Shown here: positions 49,294-57,412 of the stretch, piece after piece
Layout: every line of letters begins with the position of its first letter
Numbering within the stretch: position 1 is the first letter of the stretch
NCBI GenBank assembly: GCA_050943475.1
Contig: JBMNPF010000002.1
Coordinates: forward strand, 62,001-126,000
DNA from: Metaruminococcus_A sp050943475
Lineage (GTDB): Bacteria > Bacillota > Clostridia > Oscillospirales > Ruminococcaceae
Length of the DNA stretch: 64,000 nucleotides
Direction: 5' to 3'
Position numbers and translations under genes: made by a program
The notes under the pieces: model-generated
What the model was told of the DNA's origin: nothing
The model's database searches: none
What the model saw: the letters and a program-made list of their open reading frames with translations, nothing else

Positions 49294-50052
49294 ATGGCAG
49301 TCGTATCTATGAAGCAGCTGCTCGAAGCCGGTGTTCATTTCGGCCATCAGACCAGAAGATGGAACCCGAAAATGGCCGCCTACATCTTTACGGAGAGAAA
49401 TGGTATTTATATCATTGACCTTCAGAAAACTGTTCGGAAACTGGACGAGGCCTATATGGCAGTCCGTGACATCGCCGCTGACGGTGGTTCCATTCTGTTT
49501 GTCGGAACCAAAAAGCAGGCGGGCGAATCGATCCGCGAAGAAGCGGAGCGTTGCGGCATGCACTTTGTCAACGCGCGTTGGCTCGGTGGTATGCTGACAA
49601 ACTTCAAGACTATCCGCCGCAGAATCAACCGTCTTGCACAGCTTCGTGCAATGGAAGAGGATGGAACCTTTGATCTTCTCCCGAAAAAAGAGGTTATTAA
49701 GCTCAATCTCGAAATCGAGAAGCTTGAAAAGTTCCTCGGTGGTATTAAGAATATGGATAAGCTCCCGTCTGCGCTCTTTATCGTTGACCCGAGAAAAGAG
49801 AGAATTGCTGTTGCGGAAGCGAAAAAGCTCGGTATCCCGATTATTGCAATTGTCGACACCAACTGTGATCCGGATGAGATCGATTATGTCATCCCGGGCA
49901 ACGACGACGCAATTCGTGCTGTTAAGCTGATTTCCGGCGCAATGGCTGATGCAGTTATCGAGGGTCGTCAGGGTCAGATGGGTGCTGCTGAAGCAGAAGC
50001 TGAGGCTGCCGATGCGGCTGAGGCAGAAGCGGAAACCGCTGACGCTGAATAA
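49294..50052 (+). CDS. rpsB: 30S ribosomal protein S2
   Basis: 252 residues. Typical S2 segments: LLEAGVHFGHQTRRWNPKM, RNGIYIIDLQKT, VGTKKQA, RWLGGMLTNFKT and the C-terminal PGNDDAIRA. The last 25 residues are an Ala/Glu/Asp repeat-like tail, seen in many S2 proteins. ATG 49294 (MAVVSMKQLL) has GGAGGT 6 bases upstream; ATG at 49279 precedes that site. Followed by a terminator-like hairpin and tsf. Confidence 0.97.
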   Translation: MAVVSMKQLLEAGVHFGHQTRRWNPKMAAYIFTERNGIYIIDLQKTVRKLDEAYMAVRDIAADGGSILFVGTKKQAGESIREEAERCGMHFVNARWLGGMLTNFKTIRRRINRLAQLRAMEEDGTFDLLPKKEVIKLNLEIEKLEKFLGGIKNMDKLPSALFIVDPRKERIAVAEAKKLGIPIIAIVDTNCDPDEIDYVIPGNDDAIRAVKLISGAMADAVIEGRQGQMGAAEAEAEAADAAEAEAETADAE

Positions 50053-50074
50053 GTGCTTGTATGTTGAAGTAGTG

Positions 50075-50109
50075 ACAATGCCCGCGCTTTTTGCACGGGC
50101 ATTGTTTTA
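50075..50109 (+). terminator. Hairpin with T-run between rpsB and tsf (attenuating terminator)
   Basis: ACAATGCCCG (50075-50084) pairs with CGGGCATTGT (50096-50105), followed by TTT. No promoter was seen between it and tsf, so it probably lets part of the transcription through and sets the S2 to EF-Ts ratio. Confidence 0.78.
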
Positions 50110-50147
50110 AGAAAACCGAAAATATATTTTAGAAAGGATTGTTATTC

Positions 50148-51056
50148 ATGAATTTTACTGCAAAAGATGTTCAAAACCTGCGTGAAAGAACCGGCTGCGG
50201 TATGATGGATTGTAAAAAAGCCCTGACCGAAGCAGACGGCGATATGGAGAAAGCAATTGAACTTCTGCGTGAAAAGGGCCTTGCTGCCGCTGCGAAAAAA
50301 GCGGGCAGAATTGCTGCAGAAGGTTTGGTTGTTTCGGTTGTTGACGACGCGAAAAAGGTTGGCGTTGTGCTGGAAGTAAATGCTGAGACCGACTTTGTTG
50401 CCAAAAATGCAGAGTTTGTTTCCTTTGTTAATGCAATTGCACAGACCGTTATGGACGAGAATCCGGCTGATGTTGATGCGCTGGCGGAATGCAAACTGGC
50501 AGGCGGCAACGATACGGTTGCTGACGTGCTGCGCGAGAAAATTCTCACCATCGGCGAGAATATGAAGATTCGCCGTTTTGTACGTTTTGAGGGAGACCTT
50601 GTTTCCTATGTACATGGCGATGGCCGCATTGGCGTTATGGTAAAATTTGATACCGATCTTGCTGGCAAACCGGAGTTTACCGCTTGTGCAAAAGACGTTG
50701 CTATGCAGATTGCCGCAGCGAACCCGCAGTACCTCAACCGTGATGCGGTTCCGGCAGAGACCATTGCAAAAGAAAAAGAAATCCTGACTGTTCAGGCTAT
50801 GAACGAGGGTAAGCCGGCCAACATTGCAGAAAAAATGGTTGCTGGCCGTATCAACAAGTTCTACAAAGAAGTTTGTCTGCTTGACCAGGAGTTCATTAAA
50901 GACGGTGATTTGACCGTTGCGAAATATGTTGCGAATGTTGCCAAAGAGCTTGGTGGCAAAATTGAGGTTGTTGACTTCGCCCGCTTTGAAAAGGGCGAAG
51001 GCCTTGAAAAGAGAAACGACAATTTCGCGGATGAAGTTGCCAATATGATTAAATAA
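50148..51056 (+). CDS. tsf: Elongation factor Ts
   Basis: 302 residues; exchanges GDP for GTP on EF-Tu. The N-terminal UBA-like domain has VQNLRERTGCGMMDCKKAL, the core has the family string VLEVNAETDFVAKN, and the dimerisation region and C-terminal helix follow. ATG 50148 lies 9 bases after AGAAAGGA; a TTG at 50139 is not supported. Full-length form with the C-terminal module. A strong terminator follows. Confidence 0.97.
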   Translation: MNFTAKDVQNLRERTGCGMMDCKKALTEADGDMEKAIELLREKGLAAAAKKAGRIAAEGLVVSVVDDAKKVGVVLEVNAETDFVAKNAEFVSFVNAIAQTVMDENPADVDALAECKLAGGNDTVADVLREKILTIGENMKIRRFVRFEGDLVSYVHGDGRIGVMVKFDTDLAGKPEFTACAKDVAMQIAAANPQYLNRDAVPAETIAKEKEILTVQAMNEGKPANIAEKMVAGRINKFYKEVCLLDQEFIKDGDLTVAKYVANVAKELGGKIEVVDFARFEKGEGLEKRNDNFADEVANMIK

Positions 51057-51073
51057 GCAATTCATAATATTGG

Positions 51074-51106
51074 AAAAACGGACAAGGAAACTTGTCCGTT
51101 TTTTTA
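51074..51106 (+). terminator. Intrinsic terminator after tsf
   Basis: Stem AAACGGACAAG/CTTGTCCGTTT (51076-51101) with a GAAA tetraloop and a T-run to 51106. Confidence 0.93.
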
Positions 51107-51136
51107 TGAAAATAGCGGGAAAAGAGTTTTTTCTGC

Positions 51137-51165
51137 TTTACAGAATGGCGCGTGTATTGTAAAAT
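51137..51165 (+). promoter_or_regulatory. Sigma-A promoter for the pyrH-frr-uppS operon
   Basis: TTTACA (51137-51142), 17-base spacer, TAAAAT (51160-51165), 48 bases before the pyrH start. Confidence 0.78.
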
Positions 51166-51212
51166 AGAAATATATGTAATCCTGAGGGGAATAACATTTT
51201 GGAGGGACAAAA

Positions 51213-51917
51213 ATGCGTCCGATGTATAAGAGAATTTTGCTGAAATTAAGCGGGGAAGCGTTGGCAGGGGAAAAGAAGTTTGGCCTGGACTATAGCGTGA
51301 TTACCCCAATTTGCGAAAGCATTAAAAAGGTACAGGAAAATGGCGTTGAAATTGCCATAGTCGTTGGCGGCGGCAATTTTTGGCGCGGTCGCAGTTCCGG
51401 GGCCATGGATCGCACCCGTGCCGATCACATCGGCATGCTTGGAACCACAATGAACGCTCTTGCTGTAGCGGACGCACTGGAGGAGCTCGGTGTGGATGTT
51501 CGGGTACAGACTGCTATTTCCATGCAGCAGGTCGCAGAACCTTATATCCGCAATCGCGCGGTTCGCCATCTGCAAAAGGGACGTATTGTAATCTTCGGCT
51601 GCGGAACCGGTAACCCGTTCTTTTCCACCGATACAGCTGCGGCTTTACGTGCGGCGGAAATCGAGGCGGATATTGTGCTGAAAGCAAGCCTTGTGGACGG
51701 TGTTTATGATAAAGACCCGAATGTTTACTCAGATGCAGTGAAATATGATGAACTCACCTTCTCTGAAGTACTTGCGAAAAACCTCAAGGTGATGGACAGC
51801 ACAGCGGCTTCTATGTGTAAGGACAACAATATCCCGATTCTTGTTTTTAATCTCGATAATCCAGAAAATATTGTCCGGGCTGTTGCCGGAGAAAATATTG
51901 GTACGATTGTAAAATAA
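51213..51917 (+). CDS. pyrH: UMP kinase PyrH
   Basis: 234 residues of the amino-acid-kinase fold; makes UDP from UMP. Motifs: KRILLKLSGEALAG, VVGGGNFWRGR, RADHIGMLGTTMNALA, the TGNPFFSTDTAAALRA nucleotide-site segment and KASLVDGVYDKDP. ATG 51213 follows GGAGGGAC. First gene of the run pyrH, frr, uppS, cdsA, dxr, rseP, ispG, polC, which matches Bacillus apart from ispG in place of proS. Confidence 0.97.
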   Translation: MRPMYKRILLKLSGEALAGEKKFGLDYSVITPICESIKKVQENGVEIAIVVGGGNFWRGRSSGAMDRTRADHIGMLGTTMNALAVADALEELGVDVRVQTAISMQQVAEPYIRNRAVRHLQKGRIVIFGCGTGNPFFSTDTAAALRAAEIEADIVLKASLVDGVYDKDPNVYSDAVKYDELTFSEVLAKNLKVMDSTAASMCKDNNIPILVFNLDNPENIVRAVAGENIGTIVK

Positions 51918-51936
51918 CATTTTAGGAGGCAGTATT

Positions 51937-52491
51937 ATGCAGACCGTATTGAAGACCGCAGAAGAAAAAATGCAGAAATCCGTAAAGGTATTGGATTCCG
52001 ATTATAAGGCAATTCGCGCAGGCCGTGCAAATCCTGCAGTGCTCGATAAAATCAGTGTGGATTATTATGGCGCTGAAACGCCAATTAACCAGGTAGCGGC
52101 TGTTTCAGTATCAGAAGCGAGGGTTTTGGTCATCCAGCCGTGGGATGCTTCTATGCTCAAGGCGATTGAAAAAGCCATCCAGACCTCCGATCTCGGCATC
52201 AATCCAACCAATGACGGCAAGGTCATCCGCATTACCTTCCCGCAGCTGACCGAAGAACGCCGCCGCGACATTGTGAAGCAGATTCATAAGCTCGGCGAAG
52301 AAGCAAAGGTTGCGGTTCGCAGCATCCGCCGCGATGCGATGGAGAAGTTTAAATCTATGAAGAAAAATGGGGACATCACGGAGGACGACCTCAAAGACTG
52401 CGAGAAAAAGGTTCAGAACCTCACCGACAAATACTGTGAGGAAATGGAGACGCTTTCTAAGCAAAAAGAAAAGGAAATTATGGAGATTTAG
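51937..52491 (+). CDS. frr: Ribosome recycling factor
   Basis: 184 residues; splits post-termination ribosomes together with EF-G. Two-domain RRF with the three-helix bundle (IRAGRANPAVLDKI, ERRRDIVKQIHKLGEEAKVAVR) and the beta/alpha domain (DYYGAETPINQVA, VIQPWDASMLKAIEKAI). TTAGGAGG precedes ATG 51937. Located 19 bases after pyrH. Confidence 0.97.
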   Translation: MQTVLKTAEEKMQKSVKVLDSDYKAIRAGRANPAVLDKISVDYYGAETPINQVAAVSVSEARVLVIQPWDASMLKAIEKAIQTSDLGINPTNDGKVIRITFPQLTEERRRDIVKQIHKLGEEAKVAVRSIRRDAMEKFKSMKKNGDITEDDLKDCEKKVQNLTDKYCEEMETLSKQKEKEIMEI

Positions 52492-52519
52492 CGTTGCTGA
52501 ATCCCGGGGTGAAAAATTT

Positions 52520-53233
52520 ATGGCACCAGAGACAACTGCTAATTTGCCGCGGCATATTGGCATTATTATGGATGGAAATGGCCGTTGGGCGCGGAAGAGG
52601 TTGCTTCCGCGCTATGGCGGTCACAGCATGGGGGCAAAAACCTTTCAAAAAATTGCGGAATACTGTTCATCCATTGGCATAGAGTATGTAACAGCATATG
52701 CGTTTTCCACCGAAAACTGGAAACGTCCACCCAAAGAGGTGGCGACCATTATGCGGTTAATGAAACAGTATTTGAGCAATTATGAAAAATACCGTTCTTT
52801 GAATATGCAGGTGCGTTTTTTGGGCGATCTTTCGGTTTTTGATGATGAAATGCGCAACACTATGTTGGAGCTGGAAGAGGAGAGCAGCACCTGTACTGGA
52901 ATGCACCTGAATATTGCGGTGAATTACGGCGGCAGGGATGAACTTGTTCACGCGGCACAAAGAATAGCGCGGCGTGTGAAAGACGGCGAACTCCCGGTGG
53001 ACGCTATTGATGCGGACACAATTTCCGATTCACTTTATACAGCCGGAATGCCGGACGTGGATCTTGTCATCCGCCCCAGCGGAGAGTACCGCCTTTCCAA
53101 TTTTTTAATTTGGCAGTGTGCCTATGCAGAATATGTTTTTACCGATGTGCTTTGGCCGGATTTTTCGGAACGGGACATCGACCAGGCGCTGGCAGAATAC
53201 GCCCGGCGCAACCGTCGTTTTGGCGGTATTTAA
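52520..53233 (+). CDS. uppS: Undecaprenyl diphosphate synthase UppS
   Basis: 237 residues; condenses isopentenyl diphosphate onto farnesyl diphosphate to give the C55 carrier lipid of wall synthesis. Motifs: HIGIIMDGNGRWA with the catalytic Asp, GHSMGAKT, FSTENWKRP, AVNYGGRDE and RPSGEYRLSNFLIWQ. ATG 52520 is about 8 bases after GGGGTGA; the frame is open upstream into frr but that part has no family similarity. Works with Dxr and IspG in the same operon. Confidence 0.96.
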   Translation: MAPETTANLPRHIGIIMDGNGRWARKRLLPRYGGHSMGAKTFQKIAEYCSSIGIEYVTAYAFSTENWKRPPKEVATIMRLMKQYLSNYEKYRSLNMQVRFLGDLSVFDDEMRNTMLELEEESSTCTGMHLNIAVNYGGRDELVHAAQRIARRVKDGELPVDAIDADTISDSLYTAGMPDVDLVIRPSGEYRLSNFLIWQCAYAEYVFTDVLWPDFSERDIDQALAEYARRNRRFGGI

Positions 53234-53254
53234 GTGGTAATTAGGGGGAAAAGC

Positions 53255-54094
53255 ATGAAACAGCGCCTTTTTTCTGCGGCGATTGGACTGGCGATTTTTG
53301 CAATCGTTCTCTTTTTTGTCAATACCATTGTTTTCAATATTGGGATAGCATTGGTTTGTGTGTTGGCCGTATTTGAAATGTTGACAGCATCAAAACAGAT
53401 TAAAAATAAGTTTTTGCTTATTGTGAGCTTTCTCTTTTCAGCAGCGGTGCCGTTTTGTAACATTGATTTGGTAAAACCCTATGTAGGTGCCGCTTTTTTT
53501 GCCTATGTGCTGATTTTGCTCGTCATTTTTATGGCGGCGCGGCAAACGGTCAAGGTGGAGCATCTTGGCTTTGTTTTCATGGTTTCGGTCTTGATCCCGC
53601 TTGCACTTTCCACGCTGATTTTTGTGCGGGATATGTACCCGGAAAACAGCATGTTTTATATTCTGATGGTGTTTGGTTCTGCATGGCTTGCAGATTGCGG
53701 CGGGTACTTTGTGGGCCGCTTTTTCGGCAAACATAAGCTCGCGCCGAATATCAGCCCCAAGAAAACAGTGGAGGGCGTGGTTGGCTCGTTGCTTCTGGCG
53801 CCGGTTGGCTGTTTGATTGTGGGACTTATCATCAGTGCAATTCAGGTCAATTCCGGTGCGCCGGTGGTAATTGATTATGTCTGGCTCACAGTATTTGCTT
53901 TTGTCGGCGCGATTGTGAGCATCTTTGGCGATCTGTCTGCTTCTATGATGAAACGCCAGTTTATGGTCAAGGATTTTGGCTCAATTATGCCGGGACATGG
54001 CGGCGTTCTGGATCGTTTTGACAGCATTCTGTTGGTTGCGCCGCTGTTTTATTTGATTTTCAGCTTTTTTCCGATCATCAGTTTTGTGTCGTAG
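53255..54094 (+). CDS. cdsA: Phosphatidate cytidylyltransferase CdsA
   Basis: 279 residues with about eight membrane segments; makes CDP-diacylglycerol from phosphatidic acid and CTP. The C-terminal signature is present: SPKKTVEGVVGSL, FGDLSASMMKRQFMVKD and SIMPGHGGVLDRFDS. ATG 53255 (MKQRLFSAA) follows AGGGGG. Downstream lipid use links it with Lgt and the glycosyltransferase, though these are elsewhere. Confidence 0.96.
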   Translation: MKQRLFSAAIGLAIFAIVLFFVNTIVFNIGIALVCVLAVFEMLTASKQIKNKFLLIVSFLFSAAVPFCNIDLVKPYVGAAFFAYVLILLVIFMAARQTVKVEHLGFVFMVSVLIPLALSTLIFVRDMYPENSMFYILMVFGSAWLADCGGYFVGRFFGKHKLAPNISPKKTVEGVVGSLLLAPVGCLIVGLIISAIQVNSGAPVVIDYVWLTVFAFVGAIVSIFGDLSASMMKRQFMVKDFGSIMPGHGGVLDRFDSILLVAPLFYLIFSFFPIISFVS

Positions 54095-54103
54095 GGGATA
54101 GCG

Positions 54104-55255
54104 ATGAAAACACTCAGTATTTTGGGTTCAACCGGTTCCATTGGTACACAGGCCATTGAGGTTGCTCAGGAAAATGGTTTCCGTGTAGCGGGCTTAGGCG
54201 CGCATTCCAATATCGATCTACTGGAAATGCAGGCAAGGCAGCTAAAACCTGAGCTTGTCTGCATTTTTCATGCAGACAGAGCGCGAGAGCTTGGAAAACG
54301 TCTTGCCGGAACCGGAATCAAAATTGTTAGCGGAATTGAAGGGCTATGTGCGTTAGCTTCGTTGGATGCTGCGGATATAGTGCTCAACTCGGTCGTTGGT
54401 ATGGTCGGTCTGCGCCCGACCCTTGCTGCGTTGGAGGCAGGCAAAAATCTTGCGCTTGCAAATAAAGAAACCCTTGTAACAGGCGGAGAATTGGTACTGC
54501 GAACGGCATGGGAGCACGGGGTAAAAATTCTCCCGGTGGACAGCGAGCATTCGGCCATTTTTCAGTGCCTTCAGGGCAATCCGGAAAAGGCGCTCAACAA
54601 AATTATTCTGACGGCGTCCGGCGGTCCGTTTTATGGAAAAACTGCGGAGGAGCTGCGAAATGTAACCGTGAAAGATGCGCTGAATCATCCAAACTGGAGC
54701 ATGGGGGCGAAGATTACAGTTGATTCTGCCACCCTGATGAATAAGGGGCTGGAGCTGATCGAAGCGGTCTGGTTGTTCGGCTGTAAGGCGGAGGATGTTG
54801 AAATTGTTGTCCACCGTGAAAGCGTGGTTCATTCGGCGGTGGAGTATGCGGATTATTCGGTCATTGCACAGATGGGCGTTCCGAATATGAAATTGCCCAT
54901 TCAGTACGCACTGACCTACCCGGAACGGGTTCCTTGCAATATTAAAAGGCTTTCTTTGACCGATTATGGCACCTTGAGCTTTGCAAAGCCGGATTTAAAC
55001 ACCTTTGTCTGCCTTCAGGCGTGCTATGAGGCTTTGGAAAAAGGCGGGTTATATCCGGCGCTGGTCAACGGTACAAACGAAGAGGCTGTTTCGCTCTTTT
55101 TAAACGGTAAAATCTCTTTTTTAACAATTGGGCAATTTGTTCGTGATGTATTAGCCATTCAATTAGAGCATAATAATGTTACGGTCGAGGGAATTGAAGC
55201 GGCCGACAGGCTGGCGCGGCAATATGTTCTTGCGCGTTACAAGGAGATGAATTAA
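54104..55255 (+). CDS. dxr: 1-deoxy-D-xylulose 5-phosphate reductoisomerase Dxr
   Basis: 383 residues; second step of the non-mevalonate isoprenoid route, making MEP. NADPH site LGSTGSIGTQ (about 6-15), ALANKETLV, the metal and substrate loop PVDSEHSAIFQCL, LTASGGPF, NPNWSMG-like HPNWSMGAKI and MNKGLELIEA. 9 bases after cdsA. Its product feeds the pathway that includes IspG two genes on. Confidence 0.97.
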   Translation: MKTLSILGSTGSIGTQAIEVAQENGFRVAGLGAHSNIDLLEMQARQLKPELVCIFHADRARELGKRLAGTGIKIVSGIEGLCALASLDAADIVLNSVVGMVGLRPTLAALEAGKNLALANKETLVTGGELVLRTAWEHGVKILPVDSEHSAIFQCLQGNPEKALNKIILTASGGPFYGKTAEELRNVTVKDALNHPNWSMGAKITVDSATLMNKGLELIEAVWLFGCKAEDVEIVVHRESVVHSAVEYADYSVIAQMGVPNMKLPIQYALTYPERVPCNIKRLSLTDYGTLSFAKPDLNTFVCLQACYEALEKGGLYPALVNGTNEEAVSLFLNGKISFLTIGQFVRDVLAIQLEHNNVTVEGIEAADRLARQYVLARYKEMN

Positions 55256-55259
55256 TCGT

Positions 55260-56294
55260 TTGGATTTAGTGATTACCATTTTAGTAACCATCCTGATCTT
55301 TGGCGTTTTGATTTTTATTCATGAATTGGGGCATTTTCTGGTAGCAAAGGCCTGTAAGGTTAAGGTCAATGAGTTTGCCATGGGGATGGGACCTACTCTG
55401 ATCAAATGGCAGGGAAAAGAAACCAAATATGCTCTGCGTGCCTTCCCCATCGGCGGATTTGTCAGCATGGAAGGGGAGGATGAATCCTCCGGAGAGAAAA
55501 ATGCCTTTTGCAACAAGCCGATTTGGCAACGGATTTTGGTGGTTATTACCGGACCGCTTATGAATATGCTGCTGGGGTTCATCATCCTGATTGTCGTGGT
55601 CGCTATGACGCCGCTGAACGGTTCCAACGTCATTGCGCGTTTTAACGATGGAGCTGTGAGCAACCAGGAGGGCGGCTTACAGGTGGGGGATGAGCTTCTT
55701 TCCATTAACGGCAACAGCATTTTGGTGGATACAGACATTGTTTACTCTCTGCTGCGCGCCAAAGATGGCATTGCAGATATTGACGTGATGCGAAACGGAG
55801 AGTTCCTGCACCTGGAAGATGTACAATTCCGTACCGTAGAAACCGACGGAAAACCACAAATCGACATTGATTTTAAGGTCAAGGCAATCGAAAAGGATAT
55901 TTTTTCAGTGAGCAAAATGGCCTTTAACAAGACGCTTTCCTATGCGAAAACTATATGGGTGAGCTTTCTCGATATGGTGACAGGAAATGTTGGTATCAAT
56001 GAACTTTCCGGGCCTATCGGGGCTGGGCAGGTCATTGGGCAGACCATCCAGTTGGGACTGAGTTCGGTACTCAATATTGCGGCATTTATTTCCATTAACG
56101 TAGGTATCTTCAATCTGTTCCCGTTCCCGGCGTTGGATGGCTGGCGGTTTTTCGTCCTGATTATAGAGGGGATTCGCCGCAAGCCGATTAATCGAAAATA
56201 TGAGTCGATCATCAATCTGGCCGGGCTTGCTCTGCTGATGGGATTGATGTTGTTTGTAACTTTCAATGACGTATTCAGACTGTTTCAAGGGTGA
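55260..56294 (+). CDS. rseP: Site-2 intramembrane metalloprotease RseP (RasP)
   Basis: 344 residues. First membrane segment carries the zinc motif HELGH (about 21-25), followed by VNEFAMGMGP. A PDZ domain (about 120-185; GGLQVGDELLSINGN) and the last membrane segments with NLFPFPALDGWRF follow. RasP-type enzymes clip anti-sigma factors and signal peptide remnants. The start is probably TTG 55260, 4 bases after dxr; AAGGAG is 14 bases upstream, so the start signal is poor. The usual LDGG is LDGW here. Confidence 0.93.
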   Translation: MDLVITILVTILIFGVLIFIHELGHFLVAKACKVKVNEFAMGMGPTLIKWQGKETKYALRAFPIGGFVSMEGEDESSGEKNAFCNKPIWQRILVVITGPLMNMLLGFIILIVVVAMTPLNGSNVIARFNDGAVSNQEGGLQVGDELLSINGNSILVDTDIVYSLLRAKDGIADIDVMRNGEFLHLEDVQFRTVETDGKPQIDIDFKVKAIEKDIFSVSKMAFNKTLSYAKTIWVSFLDMVTGNVGINELSGPIGAGQVIGQTIQLGLSSVLNIAAFISINVGIFNLFPFPALDGWRFFVLIIEGIRRKPINRKYESIINLAGLALLMGLMLFVTFNDVFRLFQG

Positions 56295-56298
56295 GGAT

Positions 56299-57348
56299 AT
56301 GAATGAAAAACGGCAGGTTCTCCCTGTAAAGTGCAAAGACATTACATTTGGTGATGGACGGATTACCATCCAATCCATGCTCAATGTGCGTTCGGATGAA
56401 ATTGAAAAAAGTATTGCTCAGGCCATTGCCTTGGAGCAAGCCGGGTGCGATGTTGTGCGTATCGCGGTGCCGGATCACAATGCGGTGCGGCTGGTGGAGG
56501 CCATCAAATCCCATATTTCCATCCCGCTTGTTGCGGATATCCACTTTGATTACCGTTTGGCGTTGGAATGTGTAGCTGCTGGAATTGATAAGGTGCGTAT
56601 CAACCCGGGAAATATTGGCGGGGATGACCATGTAAAGGCAGTTGCGAACGCCTGTGCCAACGCGGGCGTACCCATTCGTATCGGGGTAAACGCGGGCTCT
56701 TTGGAAAAAGAAATCCTGGCGAAGCATGGCGCTCCGACAGCGGATGCCCTGGTGGAAAGTGCGCTCTACCATGTTTCGCTTCTTGAAAAGTTTGATTTTA
56801 ATCAAATTGTTATCTCGGTCAAATGTTCCAGCGTGCCGGTCATGGTGGAAGCCTACCGCAAGCTGGCGGAGTGTTGTGCTTATCCGCTTCACCTCGGCGT
56901 GACCGAGGCGGGGACGGAACGGATGGGAATCATCAAGTCTGCCGCAGGCATTGGTTCGCTTTTGATGGACGGCATTGGAGATACCATCCGCGTTTCGTTG
57001 ACAGCTGATCCGGTACGGGAAGTTTACGCGGCAAAAGACATTCTGCGCGGGCTTGGTATGTATGATAAGGGAATTAATTTTGTATCCTGCCCGACCTGCG
57101 GACGTACCCGGATTGATTTAATCGGCCTTGCGGATCGGGTTGAGCATGCGCTTGAAGGCTGTGAGAAGCCGTTGAAGGTTGCCATCATGGGCTGTGTTGT
57201 CAACGGTCCCGGCGAAGCGCGGGATGCGGACATTGGAATTGCAGGCGGCGATGGATGCGCTGTATTGTTTAAAAAAGGCGAAATTATCCGCAAAATGGAT
57301 GAATCCGAAATTGAAGCGGTGCTTTTAAGCGAAATTGAAAAGATGTAG
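56299..57348 (+). CDS. ispG: 4-hydroxy-3-methylbut-2-en-1-yl diphosphate synthase IspG
   Basis: 349 residues; penultimate step of the MEP isoprenoid route, an iron-sulfur enzyme. TIM-barrel part with RIAVPDHNAV, VADIHFDYRLA, RINPGNIGG and GVNAGSLE; the 4Fe-4S ligands are CPTC and the cysteine in GCVVNGPGEA, with a conserved Glu after it. ATG 56299 has GGTGAGGAT upstream. The segment usually written QSMTNT is QSMLNVRSDE here, a mild departure. It takes the place of proS in the Bacillus order. Confidence 0.96.
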   Translation: MNEKRQVLPVKCKDITFGDGRITIQSMLNVRSDEIEKSIAQAIALEQAGCDVVRIAVPDHNAVRLVEAIKSHISIPLVADIHFDYRLALECVAAGIDKVRINPGNIGGDDHVKAVANACANAGVPIRIGVNAGSLEKEILAKHGAPTADALVESALYHVSLLEKFDFNQIVISVKCSSVPVMVEAYRKLAECCAYPLHLGVTEAGTERMGIIKSAAGIGSLLMDGIGDTIRVSLTADPVREVYAAKDILRGLGMYDKGINFVSCPTCGRTRIDLIGLADRVEHALEGCEKPLKVAIMGCVVNGPGEARDADIGIAGGDGCAVLFKKGEIIRKMDESEIEAVLLSEIEKM

Positions 57349-57412
57349 CAACGGAATAGCCTCTTGAACCAAGAGGTTATTCTTGTATAAGGAATGGGAA
57401 AGGGAAATAGAT

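Noticed and set aside
50142..51065. 307-residue minus-strand frame covering tsf
   Set aside because: Mirror of the whole EF-Ts gene; EF-Ts motifs on the plus strand are unambiguous.
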